Shown here: piece by piece, positions 1 through 8,348 of the stretch
How the letters are laid out: the number at the start of each line of letters is the position of its first letter
Numbering within the stretch: position 1 is the stretch's first letter
NCBI RefSeq assembly: GCF_000472925.1
Contig: NZ_AXAS01000025.1
Coordinates: 81,345-145,344, forward strand
Direction of reading: 5' to 3'
From: Bradyrhizobium sp. Ec3.3
Lineage (GTDB): Bacteria; Pseudomonadota; Alphaproteobacteria; Rhizobiales; Xanthobacteraceae
DNA length: 64,000 nucleotides
The notes under the pieces: model-generated
Told to the model about the DNA's origin: nothing
The model's database searches: none
The model's input: only the letters and a program-made list of their open reading frames with translations
Position numbers and translations under genes: made by a program

Positions 1-431
1 TGCTGGCCGCCGGAGAGCTGGGCCGGCAGGCGATCGGCAAAGCTCGTCAGCCGCACCTTCTCGATCATCGCATCCGCTGCGCGCAGGCGATCTATCTTGG
101 ACATGCCGCGGACACGCAGCGCGAAGGCGATATTCTCGCGCACGGTCAGATGCGGAAACAGCGCGTAGGACTGGAACATCATCGCCGTGCGCCGCTGCAC
201 CGGCGCGAGGCCAACGACGTTCTGGCCGCCGATCACGATCTCGCCCGCCGTGGGGTCCTCATGGCCCGCGATCATGCGCAAAATCGTGGTCTTTCCGCAG
301 CCCGACGGGCCGATGAAGCAGCAATAGGCGCCGTCGGCGATCTTCAAGTTGACGCCGTCGACCACATTGGTCAGGCCGTCGAAACTCTTGCAGACGCCCG
401 CCAGTTCGATATCGCCGCGTTCGATCGCCAT
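1..431 (-). CDS. ABC transporter ATP-binding protein, PotA/spermidine-putrescine type (3' part outside window)
   Basis: This is the ATPase of an ABC importer and should energise the two permeases encoded just upstream. The first 143 residues are visible. They hold the Walker A motif GPSGCGKTT at about residues 41-49 and the signature LSGGQ at residues 139-143, right at the window edge. Walker B, the H-loop and the C-terminal TOBE domain lie outside. The start ATG sits 12 bp after the stop of the PotC-like permease, so the gene is the distal member of the operon running down from 3635. The substrate cannot be read from the ATPase; the Tat-exported binding protein points to the polyamine/opine class. 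Confidence 0.9.
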   Translation of the reverse strand, partial: MAIERGDIELAGVCKSFDGLTNVVDGVNLKIADGAYCCFIGPSGCGKTTILRMIAGHEDPTAGEIVIGGQNVVGLAPVQRRTAMMFQSYALFPHLTVRENIAFALRVRGMSKIDRLRAADAMIEKVRLTSFADRLPAQLSGGQ

Positions 432-443
432 TCCAAAAAACCT

Positions 444-1334
444 CTAGTCTTTCGCCCCTCGGCCGCGCTTCTTCTGGATCAGCACGATGGTACCGAGGCT
501 CGCACCGATCACGATGAAGGAGATGATGGTTGTCACCGTGCCGAGCGCATAGAGCGAGGGCGAGGTGACGTTCAGCGTCATGCTCCAGATCTCCAGCGGC
601 AACGTATTGAGCGAGCCGGCGGTCTGGAGGCTGCGGGCGAATTCGTCGTAGGACAGCGTGAAGCCGAACAGCGCCACTGCGACGATGCCCGGCGCCAGGA
701 CAGGCACGATCACCAGCCAAATGGTCTGCCAGCGGCTTGCGCCGAGATCGTAGGCCGCTTCGTCCCATGCACGGTCGTAGCGCGACATCACCGCGAACAT
801 CACCAGCACGCCAAACGGTAGCGTCCACGAAAGCTGCGCGCCGAGCGCGGAGGTGTACCAGCTCGCGTTGAGGCCGAACGCCTGGAACAGAAGCCCTGTG
901 CCAAGCCCGAGCACGAGACCTGGCGCGACCAGGCTGCCGATCATCATGTAGAAGACGACGGCGTCGCCTGCAAAGCGCCGGCGAAAGCCGAGCCCCGCGA
1001 GGAAGGAGATCACCACCGTGATGATGGTGACAATGACGGCGAGCCTGATCGAGCGGTCGAACGAGCCCTTGACGTCCCCGGTCCGCACCTGGGTGAAGAG
1101 ATCGACGAACCAGTGCAGCGAATGGCCCTTCATGGGGAAGACAAGTCCGCCGCGGATGTCTTGGAACGACAGGATGTAGATGCAGATCATCGGGCCGTAG
1201 AGCGCGAGAACGTAAAGGGCAAACAGGCTCGCCAGCACATAGAAGGTCCAGGGACGCTCACCCCGGCTCGGCGCAATCGCCTTGGTCGTCGCGGGCGCGA
1301 CTGCGCCTTGCATGTTGGCAAGCACCGCGCTCAT
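444..1334 (-). CDS. ABC transporter permease, PotC-like
   Basis: This is an inner-membrane subunit of the importer, 296 residues with about six hydrophobic segments. The cytoplasmic EAA loop that docks on the ATPase is present as DEAAYDLGASRW followed by a conserved G and P region, at about residues 190-210. It belongs to the binding-protein-dependent permease family and is usually paired with a PotB-like partner. Its start overlaps the stop of the upstream permease by 4 bases (ATGA), so the two are probably translationally coupled. The assignment to the polyamine/opine subfamily rests on the layout of the operon. Confidence 0.9.
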   Translation of the reverse strand: MSAVLANMQGAVAPATTKAIAPSRGERPWTFYVLASLFALYVLALYGPMICIYILSFQDIRGGLVFPMKGHSLHWFVDLFTQVRTGDVKGSFDRSIRLAVIVTIITVVISFLAGLGFRRRFAGDAVVFYMMIGSLVAPGLVLGLGTGLLFQAFGLNASWYTSALGAQLSWTLPFGVLVMFAVMSRYDRAWDEAAYDLGASRWQTIWLVIVPVLAPGIVAVALFGFTLSYDEFARSLQTAGSLNTLPLEIWSMTLNVTSPSLYALGTVTTIISFIVIGASLGTIVLIQKKRGRGAKD

Positions 1335-2209
1335 CGCGTGATCTCCTGGCGGATGTCCACGGTGCGCAGGATCAGCGACACGATCGCGACCAGCACAAGC
1401 GTCAGCAGCACGGCGCTCGCCGCCGCGGTCGGATATTGCAGAACGCCGACGTCCTCGTAGAACGCGCTCACCACCGAGGCCGAGCCGCCGCCGGACATCA
1501 CCTTCACCACGAAGAAGTCGCCCATCACGATCGAGACCACGAAGATGGTACCGAGCGCGATGCCGCTCTTGGACATCGGCACCACGATCAGGCGCATGAT
1601 GTCGAAACGGCTGGCGCCCGCGTCGATCGCCGCTTCAATCAGCTTCTTGTCGATCCGCGCCATGGAGTTGAAGATCGGCACGATCATGAAGATCGTAAGC
1701 TGGTGGACATAGGCAATGACCACCGCGAGGTCGGAGAACAGCAGCACTTCGAGCGGCTGATGGACCGCGCCGGTTGCGAGCAGCGCCTGGTTGATCAGCC
1801 CCTCCTTGCCGAGCAGCGGAATCCAGGAAATCATACGGATGATGTTGGAGGTCCAGAACGGCACGGTGCAGAGCAGGAACAGGCCGATCGCCAGAAGCTG
1901 GTTACGGACGTGGAAAACCAGGAAATAGGCGACGAAGAAGCCGATGATCAGGGTGAAGATCCAGGTCAGCACCGTGAACTTGATGGTCGCCAGATACAGC
2001 TTCAGCGTCAGCGCCGAGTGCAGCACCTCGACGTAGTTCGAGAACGTGAAGCCCGGGGTCAGCCCGCCAAAGCCGTCGGTGGCAAAGAAGCTCGCCGCCA
2101 GCACCACCAGGATCGGCGCCACGAAGAACGGAACGAGCACCAGCACCAGCGGCGACACGTAGAGCCAGCCGGCAAGATTGGCGCGTGATGGGGTCTGACT
2201 GGACTGCAT
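1331..2209 (-). CDS. ABC transporter permease, PotB-like
   Basis: This is the second inner-membrane permease of the importer, 292 residues. The N-terminal transmembrane segment (about residues 15-40) is followed by further hydrophobic helices and an EAA loop reading IEAAIDAGASRFD at about residues 190-205. It is encoded between the binding protein (76 bp upstream) and the PotC-like permease (4-bp overlap downstream). This order, binding protein-permease-permease-ATPase, is usual for polyamine/opine/phosphonate ABC systems. The transported compound is unknown. Confidence 0.9.
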   Translation of the reverse strand: MQSSQTPSRANLAGWLYVSPLVLVLVPFFVAPILVVLAASFFATDGFGGLTPGFTFSNYVEVLHSALTLKLYLATIKFTVLTWIFTLIIGFFVAYFLVFHVRNQLLAIGLFLLCTVPFWTSNIIRMISWIPLLGKEGLINQALLATGAVHQPLEVLLFSDLAVVIAYVHQLTIFMIVPIFNSMARIDKKLIEAAIDAGASRFDIMRLIVVPMSKSGIALGTIFVVSIVMGDFFVVKVMSGGGSASVVSAFYEDVGVLQYPTAAASAVLLTLVLVAIVSLILRTVDIRQEITR

Positions 2210-2285
2210 GTCGGCGAATGCCTTCGGTCCTTGCTACCGGCGCGTCGCCGCGCCGGCTCTCGCTCACCTCAGGGAAAAGCAGGAT

Positions 2286-3635
2286 TTACGCCACCTTGAA
2301 GTCGTTCCAGCGCTTGTTCATGTATGCGGCTTCGTCCATCAGCGTGTTCCAGCAGGAGATGTTCTTGACGCGGTCGAGGAACGAGCCGCCGTCGCGCTTG
2401 GTACCGGACTTTTCCATCGGCACGCCGTAGGGATCGTTGATCACCTCGGGCGCGGGCTGGCCCTCGTACCAGAATGCCCATTCCGCCGGCGTCAAACACT
2501 TCTTCGCGGTCGACGGCACCGGGCTGTAGTAGCCGTAACGCGCGACGAAGCCGCCCTGCCAGCCCGAGAGATACCAGTTGAGGTATTCGTAGGCCGCTTC
2601 AAGCTTCTTGCCTGAGAGGTGCTTCATCAGCCCCATGCCGTTGCACCAGCCGCGATAGCCTTCCTTGCCGTTCTTGACGTTGACCGGCGCGTAGACGCAA
2701 GGGATCTCCTTCACGCGTACCGCGGCGACCGCCGGCGACCACATCGACTGGATGATCACCTCGCCCGCCGCCATCAGCTGCACCGACTGGTCGAAGGTGG
2801 TCCAGGTCGCGCGGAACTGGCCGTCCTTCTTCAGCTCGATCAGCTTGTTGCAGGTGAAGTCGATTTCCTCCTTGGTCATATTGCCCTTGTTGCCGTATTT
2901 GATCAGGCCCGCGCTCTCGAAGCAGAGCGCGGCGTCCATGATGCCGATCGCGGGCACGTCGAGAATCGCGGCCTTGCCCTTGAATTTCGGATCGATCAGG
3001 TCCTTCCACTCGGTGACCTCGTGGCCGACGAGGTCGGGCCGGTAGCCGATGGAGTCGGCGTTGTAGACCTGCGGCAGGAACGTTGCCCACTCGGTCACGC
3101 CGTCGTTCAGATCGGTGGCGTCTGGCTTGGCGATGTACATGGCCTCATAGGGCGAAATTCCCTGGCGTGGGATCTTGTGACCGTCGATCTCGCCCTTGGT
3201 GAAGATCGGCAGGATATTGTCGAACTCCTTGATCTTCTTCACCTCGATGCCCTGGATGACGCCACGCTTGGCGGCGAGCTTGGCCTGCCAGCCCTCGAGA
3301 TCGGCGATATCGACCGTATTTGGCTGGCTTATGAAGCGGTTGATGGCGGCCGAGGTATCGAGGTTCTGCATCGTCACCTTGAAGCCGAGATCCTTGGCCG
3401 CCTGGTCGCCGATCGCCTTCACCACCGAATAGGAGACGCCGACGTGGCGGAGCTCGATGTCCTTGATCTCCTGCGCCCAGATGGTCGGGAAACCGCGGAT
3501 CGCGTCCGAACCTGCGGCCGCGCCCGCGACCGCTGCGGCACCCTTCAACAGCGTGCGCCGGCTCAGCTTTTTCGATTCCCCGCTCCTGGTTCCGGCCTGG
3601 TCGGCGCCGGAATTCCCCTTGTTCCTGTCAAGCAT
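2286..3635 (-). CDS. Tat-exported extracellular solute-binding protein of a polyamine-type ABC importer
   Basis: This periplasmic receptor delivers ligand to the two permeases downstream. It has 449 residues. The N-terminus carries a twin-arginine signal, SRRTLLKG at about residues 25-32, followed by an alanine-rich hydrophobic stretch, so export of the folded protein by Tat is likely. The mature part resembles family 1 binding proteins of the PotD/opine group. It is the first gene of the minus-strand operon that continues with the permeases and the ATPase. The ligand cannot be told from sequence; a polyamine, opine or related amine is the best guess. Confidence 0.88.
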   Translation of the reverse strand: MLDRNKGNSGADQAGTRSGESKKLSRRTLLKGAAAVAGAAAGSDAIRGFPTIWAQEIKDIELRHVGVSYSVVKAIGDQAAKDLGFKVTMQNLDTSAAINRFISQPNTVDIADLEGWQAKLAAKRGVIQGIEVKKIKEFDNILPIFTKGEIDGHKIPRQGISPYEAMYIAKPDATDLNDGVTEWATFLPQVYNADSIGYRPDLVGHEVTEWKDLIDPKFKGKAAILDVPAIGIMDAALCFESAGLIKYGNKGNMTKEEIDFTCNKLIELKKDGQFRATWTTFDQSVQLMAAGEVIIQSMWSPAVAAVRVKEIPCVYAPVNVKNGKEGYRGWCNGMGLMKHLSGKKLEAAYEYLNWYLSGWQGGFVARYGYYSPVPSTAKKCLTPAEWAFWYEGQPAPEVINDPYGVPMEKSGTKRDGGSFLDRVKNISCWNTLMDEAAYMNKRWNDFKVA

Positions 3636-3726
3636 GGCAACCCTCGTTGGTTACGATGAACTCTCTCACCGATCGTCCGTGATCGGCGCGGATGTGATCA
3701 GTTGCGCGTGAAGCTATTGACCGGAT

Positions 3727-3760
3727 TTCGCGAAGTAAAATTGGAAGTAAAAATTCGCGA
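3727..3760. promoter_or_regulatory. Repeated TTCGCGA sites in the divergent promoter of the ABC operon and the GH79-like gene
   Basis: TTCGCGAA (3727-3734, itself a palindrome) and TTCGCGA (3754-3760) are spaced 27 bp start to start. They lie in an AT-rich 220-bp interval between the divergent start codons at 3635 and 3860. The spacing is close to whole helical turns and the place suits an operator, but no regulator is encoded beside it. Confidence 0.3.
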
Positions 3761-3859
3761 TATAAACGGGACTAATGTTTTGCGCCGATGCATGTGGATT
3801 TGGCAGCGCGCATAAGAAGGCGCCAGAGCGTGTATACAAAGCGGCGGACCCGACGGAGC

Positions 3860-5383
3860 ATGCGGCCTCGCACGACGCGCGCGATCTGTGTTGCGCTGTT
3901 GGTCGCGATCGCATGTCGTCCGGTTTGCGCGAGCGAGTTGTCATTCTCGCCTGCGAACATGAAGGCGATCGGCACGATCGACGTGCGATTTCAATCGTAC
4001 AATGTCGAGATGGTGGAGGTAACGGGCGGGCGCTTCTGGAAGCCGTATCCACGCAGCTTGCGAGCGAACGTGCAGATCTCGCGAGATCGCTACAGCTACA
4101 GGCCCCCGATCGACCTCGCCAACATGCGACTGCGCATGCTTGCGGTAGCTCTGGGCCCGGCCTATATGCGCGTCAGCGGCACCTGGGCGAATGCGACGTT
4201 CTTTGCCGACACCGACAACGCGCCGGCCGCACCTGCGGGTTTCAACTCCGTGCTGAGCCGCGCGCAGTGGCGCGGTGTCGTCGACTTTGCACGCGCGGTA
4301 GATGCGCAGATCGTGACGTCGTTTGCCATCAGTGCGGGCAGCCGCAATGCGGATGGCCGTTGGACGTCCGGTCAGGCGCAACAGCTTCTCTCTTTCACGC
4401 AGTCACTCGGCAGCCGCATAGCAGCCGCCGAGTTCATGAACGAGCCGACGCTCGCGGCGACGAACGGCGCACCGCCGGGCTATGACGCAAAGGCCTATGG
4501 CCGCGACTTCGCGATATTCCATTCGTGGATGCGCCAGCATGCCCCTGACACGCTGATCGTTGGCCCCGGCTCCGTCGGCGACTCGTCCTCGCCATCGGCC
4601 GATGGCATCCGGACGCGCGATCTGCTCGAGGCTTCCGGACGAGGTCTCGATCGCCTCTCCTATCATCACTACAACACGCTCTCGCCGCGCTGTGGCGTCC
4701 ACGATGATCCGGCGCAGGCGCTATCGGCGGATTGGCTCGCGCGCACCGATCGCGCGCTTTCGGTCTATCGCGGCTTGCGCGACGAATTCGCACCTGGCAC
4801 GCCGATCTGGCTGACGGAGACGGCCGATGCCGCCTGCGGCGGCAATCGCTGGGACGCGACCTTCCTCGACACGTTCCGCTATCTCGACCAGCTCGGGCGA
4901 CTCGCGATGGCAGGCGTTCAGGTGGTAATGCACAACACGCTGGCCGCGAGCGACTACGGCCTGCTCGACGAGACGACGTTTCGCCCACGGCCGAACTACT
5001 GGGGCGCGTTGCTGTGGCATCGGCTGATGGGAACGACCGTGCTCGACGCCGGTGCTGGCAGCGCGCCCGACCTTCACTTGTATGCGCATTGCCATCCCAG
5101 GACGAAGGGCGCCGTGTCCATCCTTGCGATCAACACGTCGCGAAGCGAGTCGCGAAGTCTGAAGATGCCGATCGCGTCGGAGCGCTACACGCTGGATGCG
5201 AGACCGCTGCAAAGCCCGACCGTGTGGTTGAACGGAAGGACACTCGAACTCGACGCCAACCACAGGCTTCCACTGCTCGAAGCGCGCTCGATGCCGGCCG
5301 GGACGATTACCCTGGCACCGAAAACCATCACCTTCCTGGTGATCCCGGACGCCGCCAACCCAGCCTGCCGGTTACACGCGTGA
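3860..5383 (+). CDS. Secreted glycoside hydrolase, GH79 (beta-glucuronidase/heparanase)-like
   Basis: This is predicted to cleave beta-glucuronides outside the cytoplasm. From the ATG at 3860 it has 507 residues and a Sec signal peptide (about residues 1-24, ending PVCA). The fold looks like a clan GH-A TIM barrel. A strand-4 motif EFMNEPT gives the candidate acid/base Glu195, and WLTETAD gives the candidate nucleophile Glu320, the usual pair for GH79-type enzymes. A C-terminal beta domain follows. In-frame upstream starts exist: GTG at 3830, with a better-spaced purine tract, and ATG at 3788. They would add a basic leader. The gene stands alone. GH79 is my best family guess; another clan A family is possible. 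Confidence 0.7.
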   Translation: MRPRTTRAICVALLVAIACRPVCASELSFSPANMKAIGTIDVRFQSYNVEMVEVTGGRFWKPYPRSLRANVQISRDRYSYRPPIDLANMRLRMLAVALGPAYMRVSGTWANATFFADTDNAPAAPAGFNSVLSRAQWRGVVDFARAVDAQIVTSFAISAGSRNADGRWTSGQAQQLLSFTQSLGSRIAAAEFMNEPTLAATNGAPPGYDAKAYGRDFAIFHSWMRQHAPDTLIVGPGSVGDSSSPSADGIRTRDLLEASGRGLDRLSYHHYNTLSPRCGVHDDPAQALSADWLARTDRALSVYRGLRDEFAPGTPIWLTETADAACGGNRWDATFLDTFRYLDQLGRLAMAGVQVVMHNTLAASDYGLLDETTFRPRPNYWGALLWHRLMGTTVLDAGAGSAPDLHLYAHCHPRTKGAVSILAINTSRSESRSLKMPIASERYTLDARPLQSPTVWLNGRTLELDANHRLPLLEARSMPAGTITLAPKTITFLVIPDAANPACRLHA

Positions 5384-5420
5384 AGTGCGAGTTGATCGGA
5401 CGTAAGGTCGCCTGTCGCTC

Positions 5421-5506
5421 CGTCATCGCGAGGAGCGAAGCGACGAAGCAATCCAGAATCGTCCCGCGGAAAGATTCTGGATTGCTTCGCTGCGCTCGCA
5501 ATGACG
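5421..5506. repeat. Long palindromic intergenic repeat (family A)
   Basis: Two arms of about 40 bp, the left beginning CGTCATCGCGAGGAGCGAAG and the right ending CGCTCGCAATGACG, are near-perfect reverse complements around a short centre (GTCCCGCGGAAA). The element sits 38 bp after the GH79-like stop. Half copies occur at 22410-22439 and 46421-46437. Such elements are common between genes in Bradyrhizobium. It could fold as a hairpin and end transcription from both sides. Confidence 0.85.
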
Positions 5507-5540
5507 AGTTTGTGGAGAGAGCGCGCACAATACCCCCTGA

Positions 5541-5586
5541 GGTCATCCCGGCCTAGTGCGCAATTGCGCACCGTGGCCGGGACCCC
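5541..5586. repeat. Palindromic intergenic repeat with GTGCGCA-TGCGCAC core (family B)
   Basis: The outer arms GGTCATCCCGGCC and GGCCGGGACCCC enclose the perfect palindrome GTGCGCAATTGCGCAC. The same core, variably decayed, appears at 34006-34023 and at about 22350-22363. It lies between the GH79-like gene and the stop of the GntR gene, which converge here. Confidence 0.75.
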
Positions 5587-5595
5587 ATAACCCGG

Positions 5596-6312
5596 TCAGC
5601 GTTGTCCAAGCATGTTCGCCGCCGGCATGTAGATCTGCGCGTAGCCTTCCTTGATCGCCGAGGTGATGCGATCAAGGCGCCGGTCGATGTGCTTTTCCAG
5701 CACGGAAACGCATGTCGCTTCGTCGCGCGCCTTGAGGCCCTCGACGACGGCGCGGTGTTCGGCCTGCGTGTTGGAGCGGTTGACGCGGTCCATGTCGATC
5801 CAGCGCACGAAGCGAATGCGGGCGTTGACGTTGCGCAGTACGCGCAGCATCTCGGCGTTATCAGACATCGCCATCAGCCGCTCGTGAAAGGTCTCATCCA
5901 GCTCGACCAGCTCGACCGACGAACGCTCGCCGGGATCGGGTCCCGTGGCTTCGAGGAATATGAGCAACGCGTCGATGTCCTCATCCCTGGCGCGCTTGAT
6001 GGCGAGGCGGACCGAGGCGACCTCGATCGACTTGCGCAGTTCGTAGAGATCGAAGATCTCGTGCGCATCGAGCTCGCGGCAGAAGAAGCCCTTGCCGGGC
6101 GTGAAGCGCAGAAACCCCTCGGTGTTCAGGCGATTGAGCGCTTCACGCAGCGGCGTGCGGCTGACGCCGAGGCGCTTGGCCAGCTCACCCTCGTTGAGCC
6201 GCTCGCCCGGCTTGAACTCGTAGCTGATGGCCATCGCCTTGAGCTGTTCATAGACGCGATCGACGATGCTGTCCGAGGCGAGTTCCAGGTGCTTGTTCAT
6301 GGGCTTGTTCAT
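5596..6312 (-). CDS. GntR-family transcriptional regulator, FadR/FCD type
   Basis: This is a DNA-binding regulator with an N-terminal winged helix (RLNEGELAKRLGVSRTPLRE, about residues 35-60) and a C-terminal all-helical FCD ligand domain. It has 238 residues from the ATG at 6312; a second ATG four codons later is equally possible. A longer frame to 6369 would overlap the racemase gene by 40 bp and is less likely. It is the last gene of the operon starting at 11078 and so probably controls that operon in response to its substrate, most likely an amino or oxo acid. Confidence 0.88.
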   Translation of the reverse strand: MNKPMNKHLELASDSIVDRVYEQLKAMAISYEFKPGERLNEGELAKRLGVSRTPLREALNRLNTEGFLRFTPGKGFFCRELDAHEIFDLYELRKSIEVASVRLAIKRARDEDIDALLIFLEATGPDPGERSSVELVELDETFHERLMAMSDNAEMLRVLRNVNARIRFVRWIDMDRVNRSNTQAEHRAVVEGLKARDEATCVSVLEKHIDRRLDRITSAIKEGYAQIYMPAANMLGQR

Positions 6313-6329
6313 GGGCAGCTTCTCGAGCT

Positions 6330-7073
6330 CTAACCAAACCGGCGCGGCCGCAGTCCGGCATGAAACCAATTGATCATGGAATAAATATCATAAACAGGCA
6401 GGCCCACCTCCGCCTGCAATGCGGCAGCGTAAGGCGGCATATTGGTGCATTCAAGCACGATGGCACCGACATCCGGATGCTTTGCGACGAGCGCCTTGCC
6501 GGCCTCGACCACGTCACGCTCGGCCTCAGCGATATCCATGTCGTCCTTCTCGGCCTTGATCAGGACGCGGAAGAACTCCTTGCCGTTCTCGGTGCCGACC
6601 AGCGGCGTGTCGAGCGGCACGCCGGCACCTTCCAGATGAGCCGGCGACAGGGTCGAACCCGACACCGTGACGAGGCCGACGCGCTTGCCGGGCGGCAAGG
6701 TTGCCTGCACCCACGGCACCTGCATCAACGATGATGTCGCCACCGGCACGCCGACGGCGGCGGCAAGCTCCTTCTGAAACAGCGCGAGGAAGCCGCAATT
6801 GGTGGTGATGGCTTCGGCGCCAAGCCGCACCAGCTCCTTCGCCGCGTCGATGAAGTCCGGCAGCAGCCCGGCCGCGCCCTTCAGCACGACCTTCTCCGGG
6901 CTCGCTCCGCTCACCACGCGATAGAGCACCGGGAACGGCCAGGTGGTGCCGTTGCCCATGTCGCCGGGGATGCGGGGAAAGCGCGCTTCCAGCATCAAAA
7001 TGCCGAGCGGCGCGCCATAGAGCGCCTTGCCGCCACGGGCGATACGGGAGGAGGAATTTTGCGGATAGGTCAT
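6330..7073 (-). CDS. Aspartate/glutamate/hydantoin racemase-family protein (copy 1)
   Basis: This enzyme of the Asp/Glu racemase superfamily has 247 residues. The two catalytic cysteines are visible: Cys93 in TTNCGF and Cys209 in LECTNMPP. They sit in the two alpha/beta lobes as in cofactor-independent racemases, maleate isomerases and arylmalonate decarboxylases. The sequence does not choose between these activities. It lies 9 bp downstream of a DadA-like oxidoreductase, so it may supply or invert the D-amino acid which that enzyme oxidises. A paralogue lies at 12136 on the other side of the cluster. Confidence 0.85.
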   Translation of the reverse strand: MTYPQNSSSRIARGGKALYGAPLGILMLEARFPRIPGDMGNGTTWPFPVLYRVVSGASPEKVVLKGAAGLLPDFIDAAKELVRLGAEAITTNCGFLALFQKELAAAVGVPVATSSLMQVPWVQATLPPGKRVGLVTVSGSTLSPAHLEGAGVPLDTPLVGTENGKEFFRVLIKAEKDDMDIAEAERDVVEAGKALVAKHPDVGAIVLECTNMPPYAAALQAEVGLPVYDIYSMINWFHAGLRPRRFG

Positions 7074-7082
7074 GATGCGATC

Positions 7083-8348
7083 TCAGAGGAAGCGGCTGGG
7101 TGCGAACGGTTCAAGCGGAATCTCCGGCGTCTTGCCGCTGACAAGCTGCGCGACGAGGCGGCCGGTGCGCGCGGAGCCGACGAGGCCGATATGGCCATGG
7201 CCGAACGCGTAGACGATATCGCGCGAGGCGCGGGCATAGCCGATGCACGGGCGGCCGTCCGGCATGCTCGGGCGGTGGCCGAACCACATCTTGATGCGCG
7301 AGGCCGGAATGTCCTTCGGCAGCTTGGGAAACATGCTGAAGAGATTGTCGCGCAAAATCTCGGCGCGCTTCCAGTTCGGCTCGGCGTCGAGCCCCGCAAT
7401 CTCGACCGTGCCGGCGGCGCGAAGACCTTTGTTGGTCCAGTTCACGACCATCTTGGCGTCGGAGGCCATCATCGAGCTGCGTGGCCCCGTCTCCGGATGC
7501 TCGATCATGACGTGATAGCCGCGCTCGGTCTCGAGCGGCAGCGGATCACCAACGGACTGCGTCAGCAGCTTCGAGCGCGCGCCTGCGGCAACCACGGCGG
7601 CATCGCAAGGAATTTCGCCGGTCTCGGTGAAGACGGCAACGAGCTTGCCACCGTCGAGCTTGAGGCCTGTCGCCTTGGCGCGCACAAGCTTCGCACCGCT
7701 GGCGAGCGCATGATTGGCAAGCGCCGCGACGTAAGCGCCGGGATCGCGACAGCGTCCGGCCTCCTCGACCACGACACCGAAGGTGTAGCGCGGATCAAGC
7801 TCAGGCTCACGCTGGCGCATCTCGTCCGCGGAGAGCTCCAGCCATTCGACGCCGACGCGCTTGCGGATGCGCCAGCCGAGGTCGCCGTCGAAATTGCCGC
7901 GCGCGGGGAAGACGTGCATCACTCCGTTGCGCTCGATCAGCTCGGAAACGCCGGCTTCTTCCGCGAGCTTCTTGTGCAGGAGCGGCGCGTCCTTCAGGAG
8001 ATCGCGCAGCGCGACAGCCGTTTTCTCGACGCGCGCCTCTGTCCGGCCGGACAGCAGGTATTTGATCAGCCAGGGCAAGGCCTTCGGCAAGTACGACCAG
8101 CGTATCGCGAGCGGACCGAGCGGGTCCAGCAGATAGCCCGGCACCTTCCTCCAGACGCCGGGCTCGGCCGGCGGGATCACCGAATGCGACGACAGCCAGC
8201 CGGCATTACCATAGCTTGCCGCCTGCTCGCCACCGGGCTCGCCTGGATCGATCAGCGTCACGCGATGGCCCTCGCGCAGCGCCTCGATGGCACTGATCAC
8301 GCCGACCGCGCCGGCGCCGATGATGGCAATTTGGCGGCCTTCCGGCAT
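7083..8348 (-). CDS. FAD-dependent D-amino-acid dehydrogenase-like oxidoreductase (DadA family)
   Basis: This is predicted to oxidise a D-amino acid to the 2-oxo acid and ammonia, passing electrons to the quinone pool. It has 421 residues from the ATG at 8348, whose A is also the last base of the upstream ThDP gene's TGA, so the two are coupled. The N-terminus shows the FAD-binding motif GAGAVG (about residues 9-14). The C-terminal part has the GHGHIGL region typical of DAO-fold proteins. A frame reaching 8414 exists, but it would read far into the neighbour. Substrate preference is not visible. Confidence 0.85.
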   Translation of the reverse strand: MPEGRQIAIIGAGAVGVISAIEALREGHRVTLIDPGEPGGEQAASYGNAGWLSSHSVIPPAEPGVWRKVPGYLLDPLGPLAIRWSYLPKALPWLIKYLLSGRTEARVEKTAVALRDLLKDAPLLHKKLAEEAGVSELIERNGVMHVFPARGNFDGDLGWRIRKRVGVEWLELSADEMRQREPELDPRYTFGVVVEEAGRCRDPGAYVAALANHALASGAKLVRAKATGLKLDGGKLVAVFTETGEIPCDAAVVAAGARSKLLTQSVGDPLPLETERGYHVMIEHPETGPRSSMMASDAKMVVNWTNKGLRAAGTVEIAGLDAEPNWKRAEILRDNLFSMFPKLPKDIPASRIKMWFGHRPSMPDGRPCIGYARASRDIVYAFGHGHIGLVGSARTGRLVAQLVSGKTPEIPLEPFAPSRFL

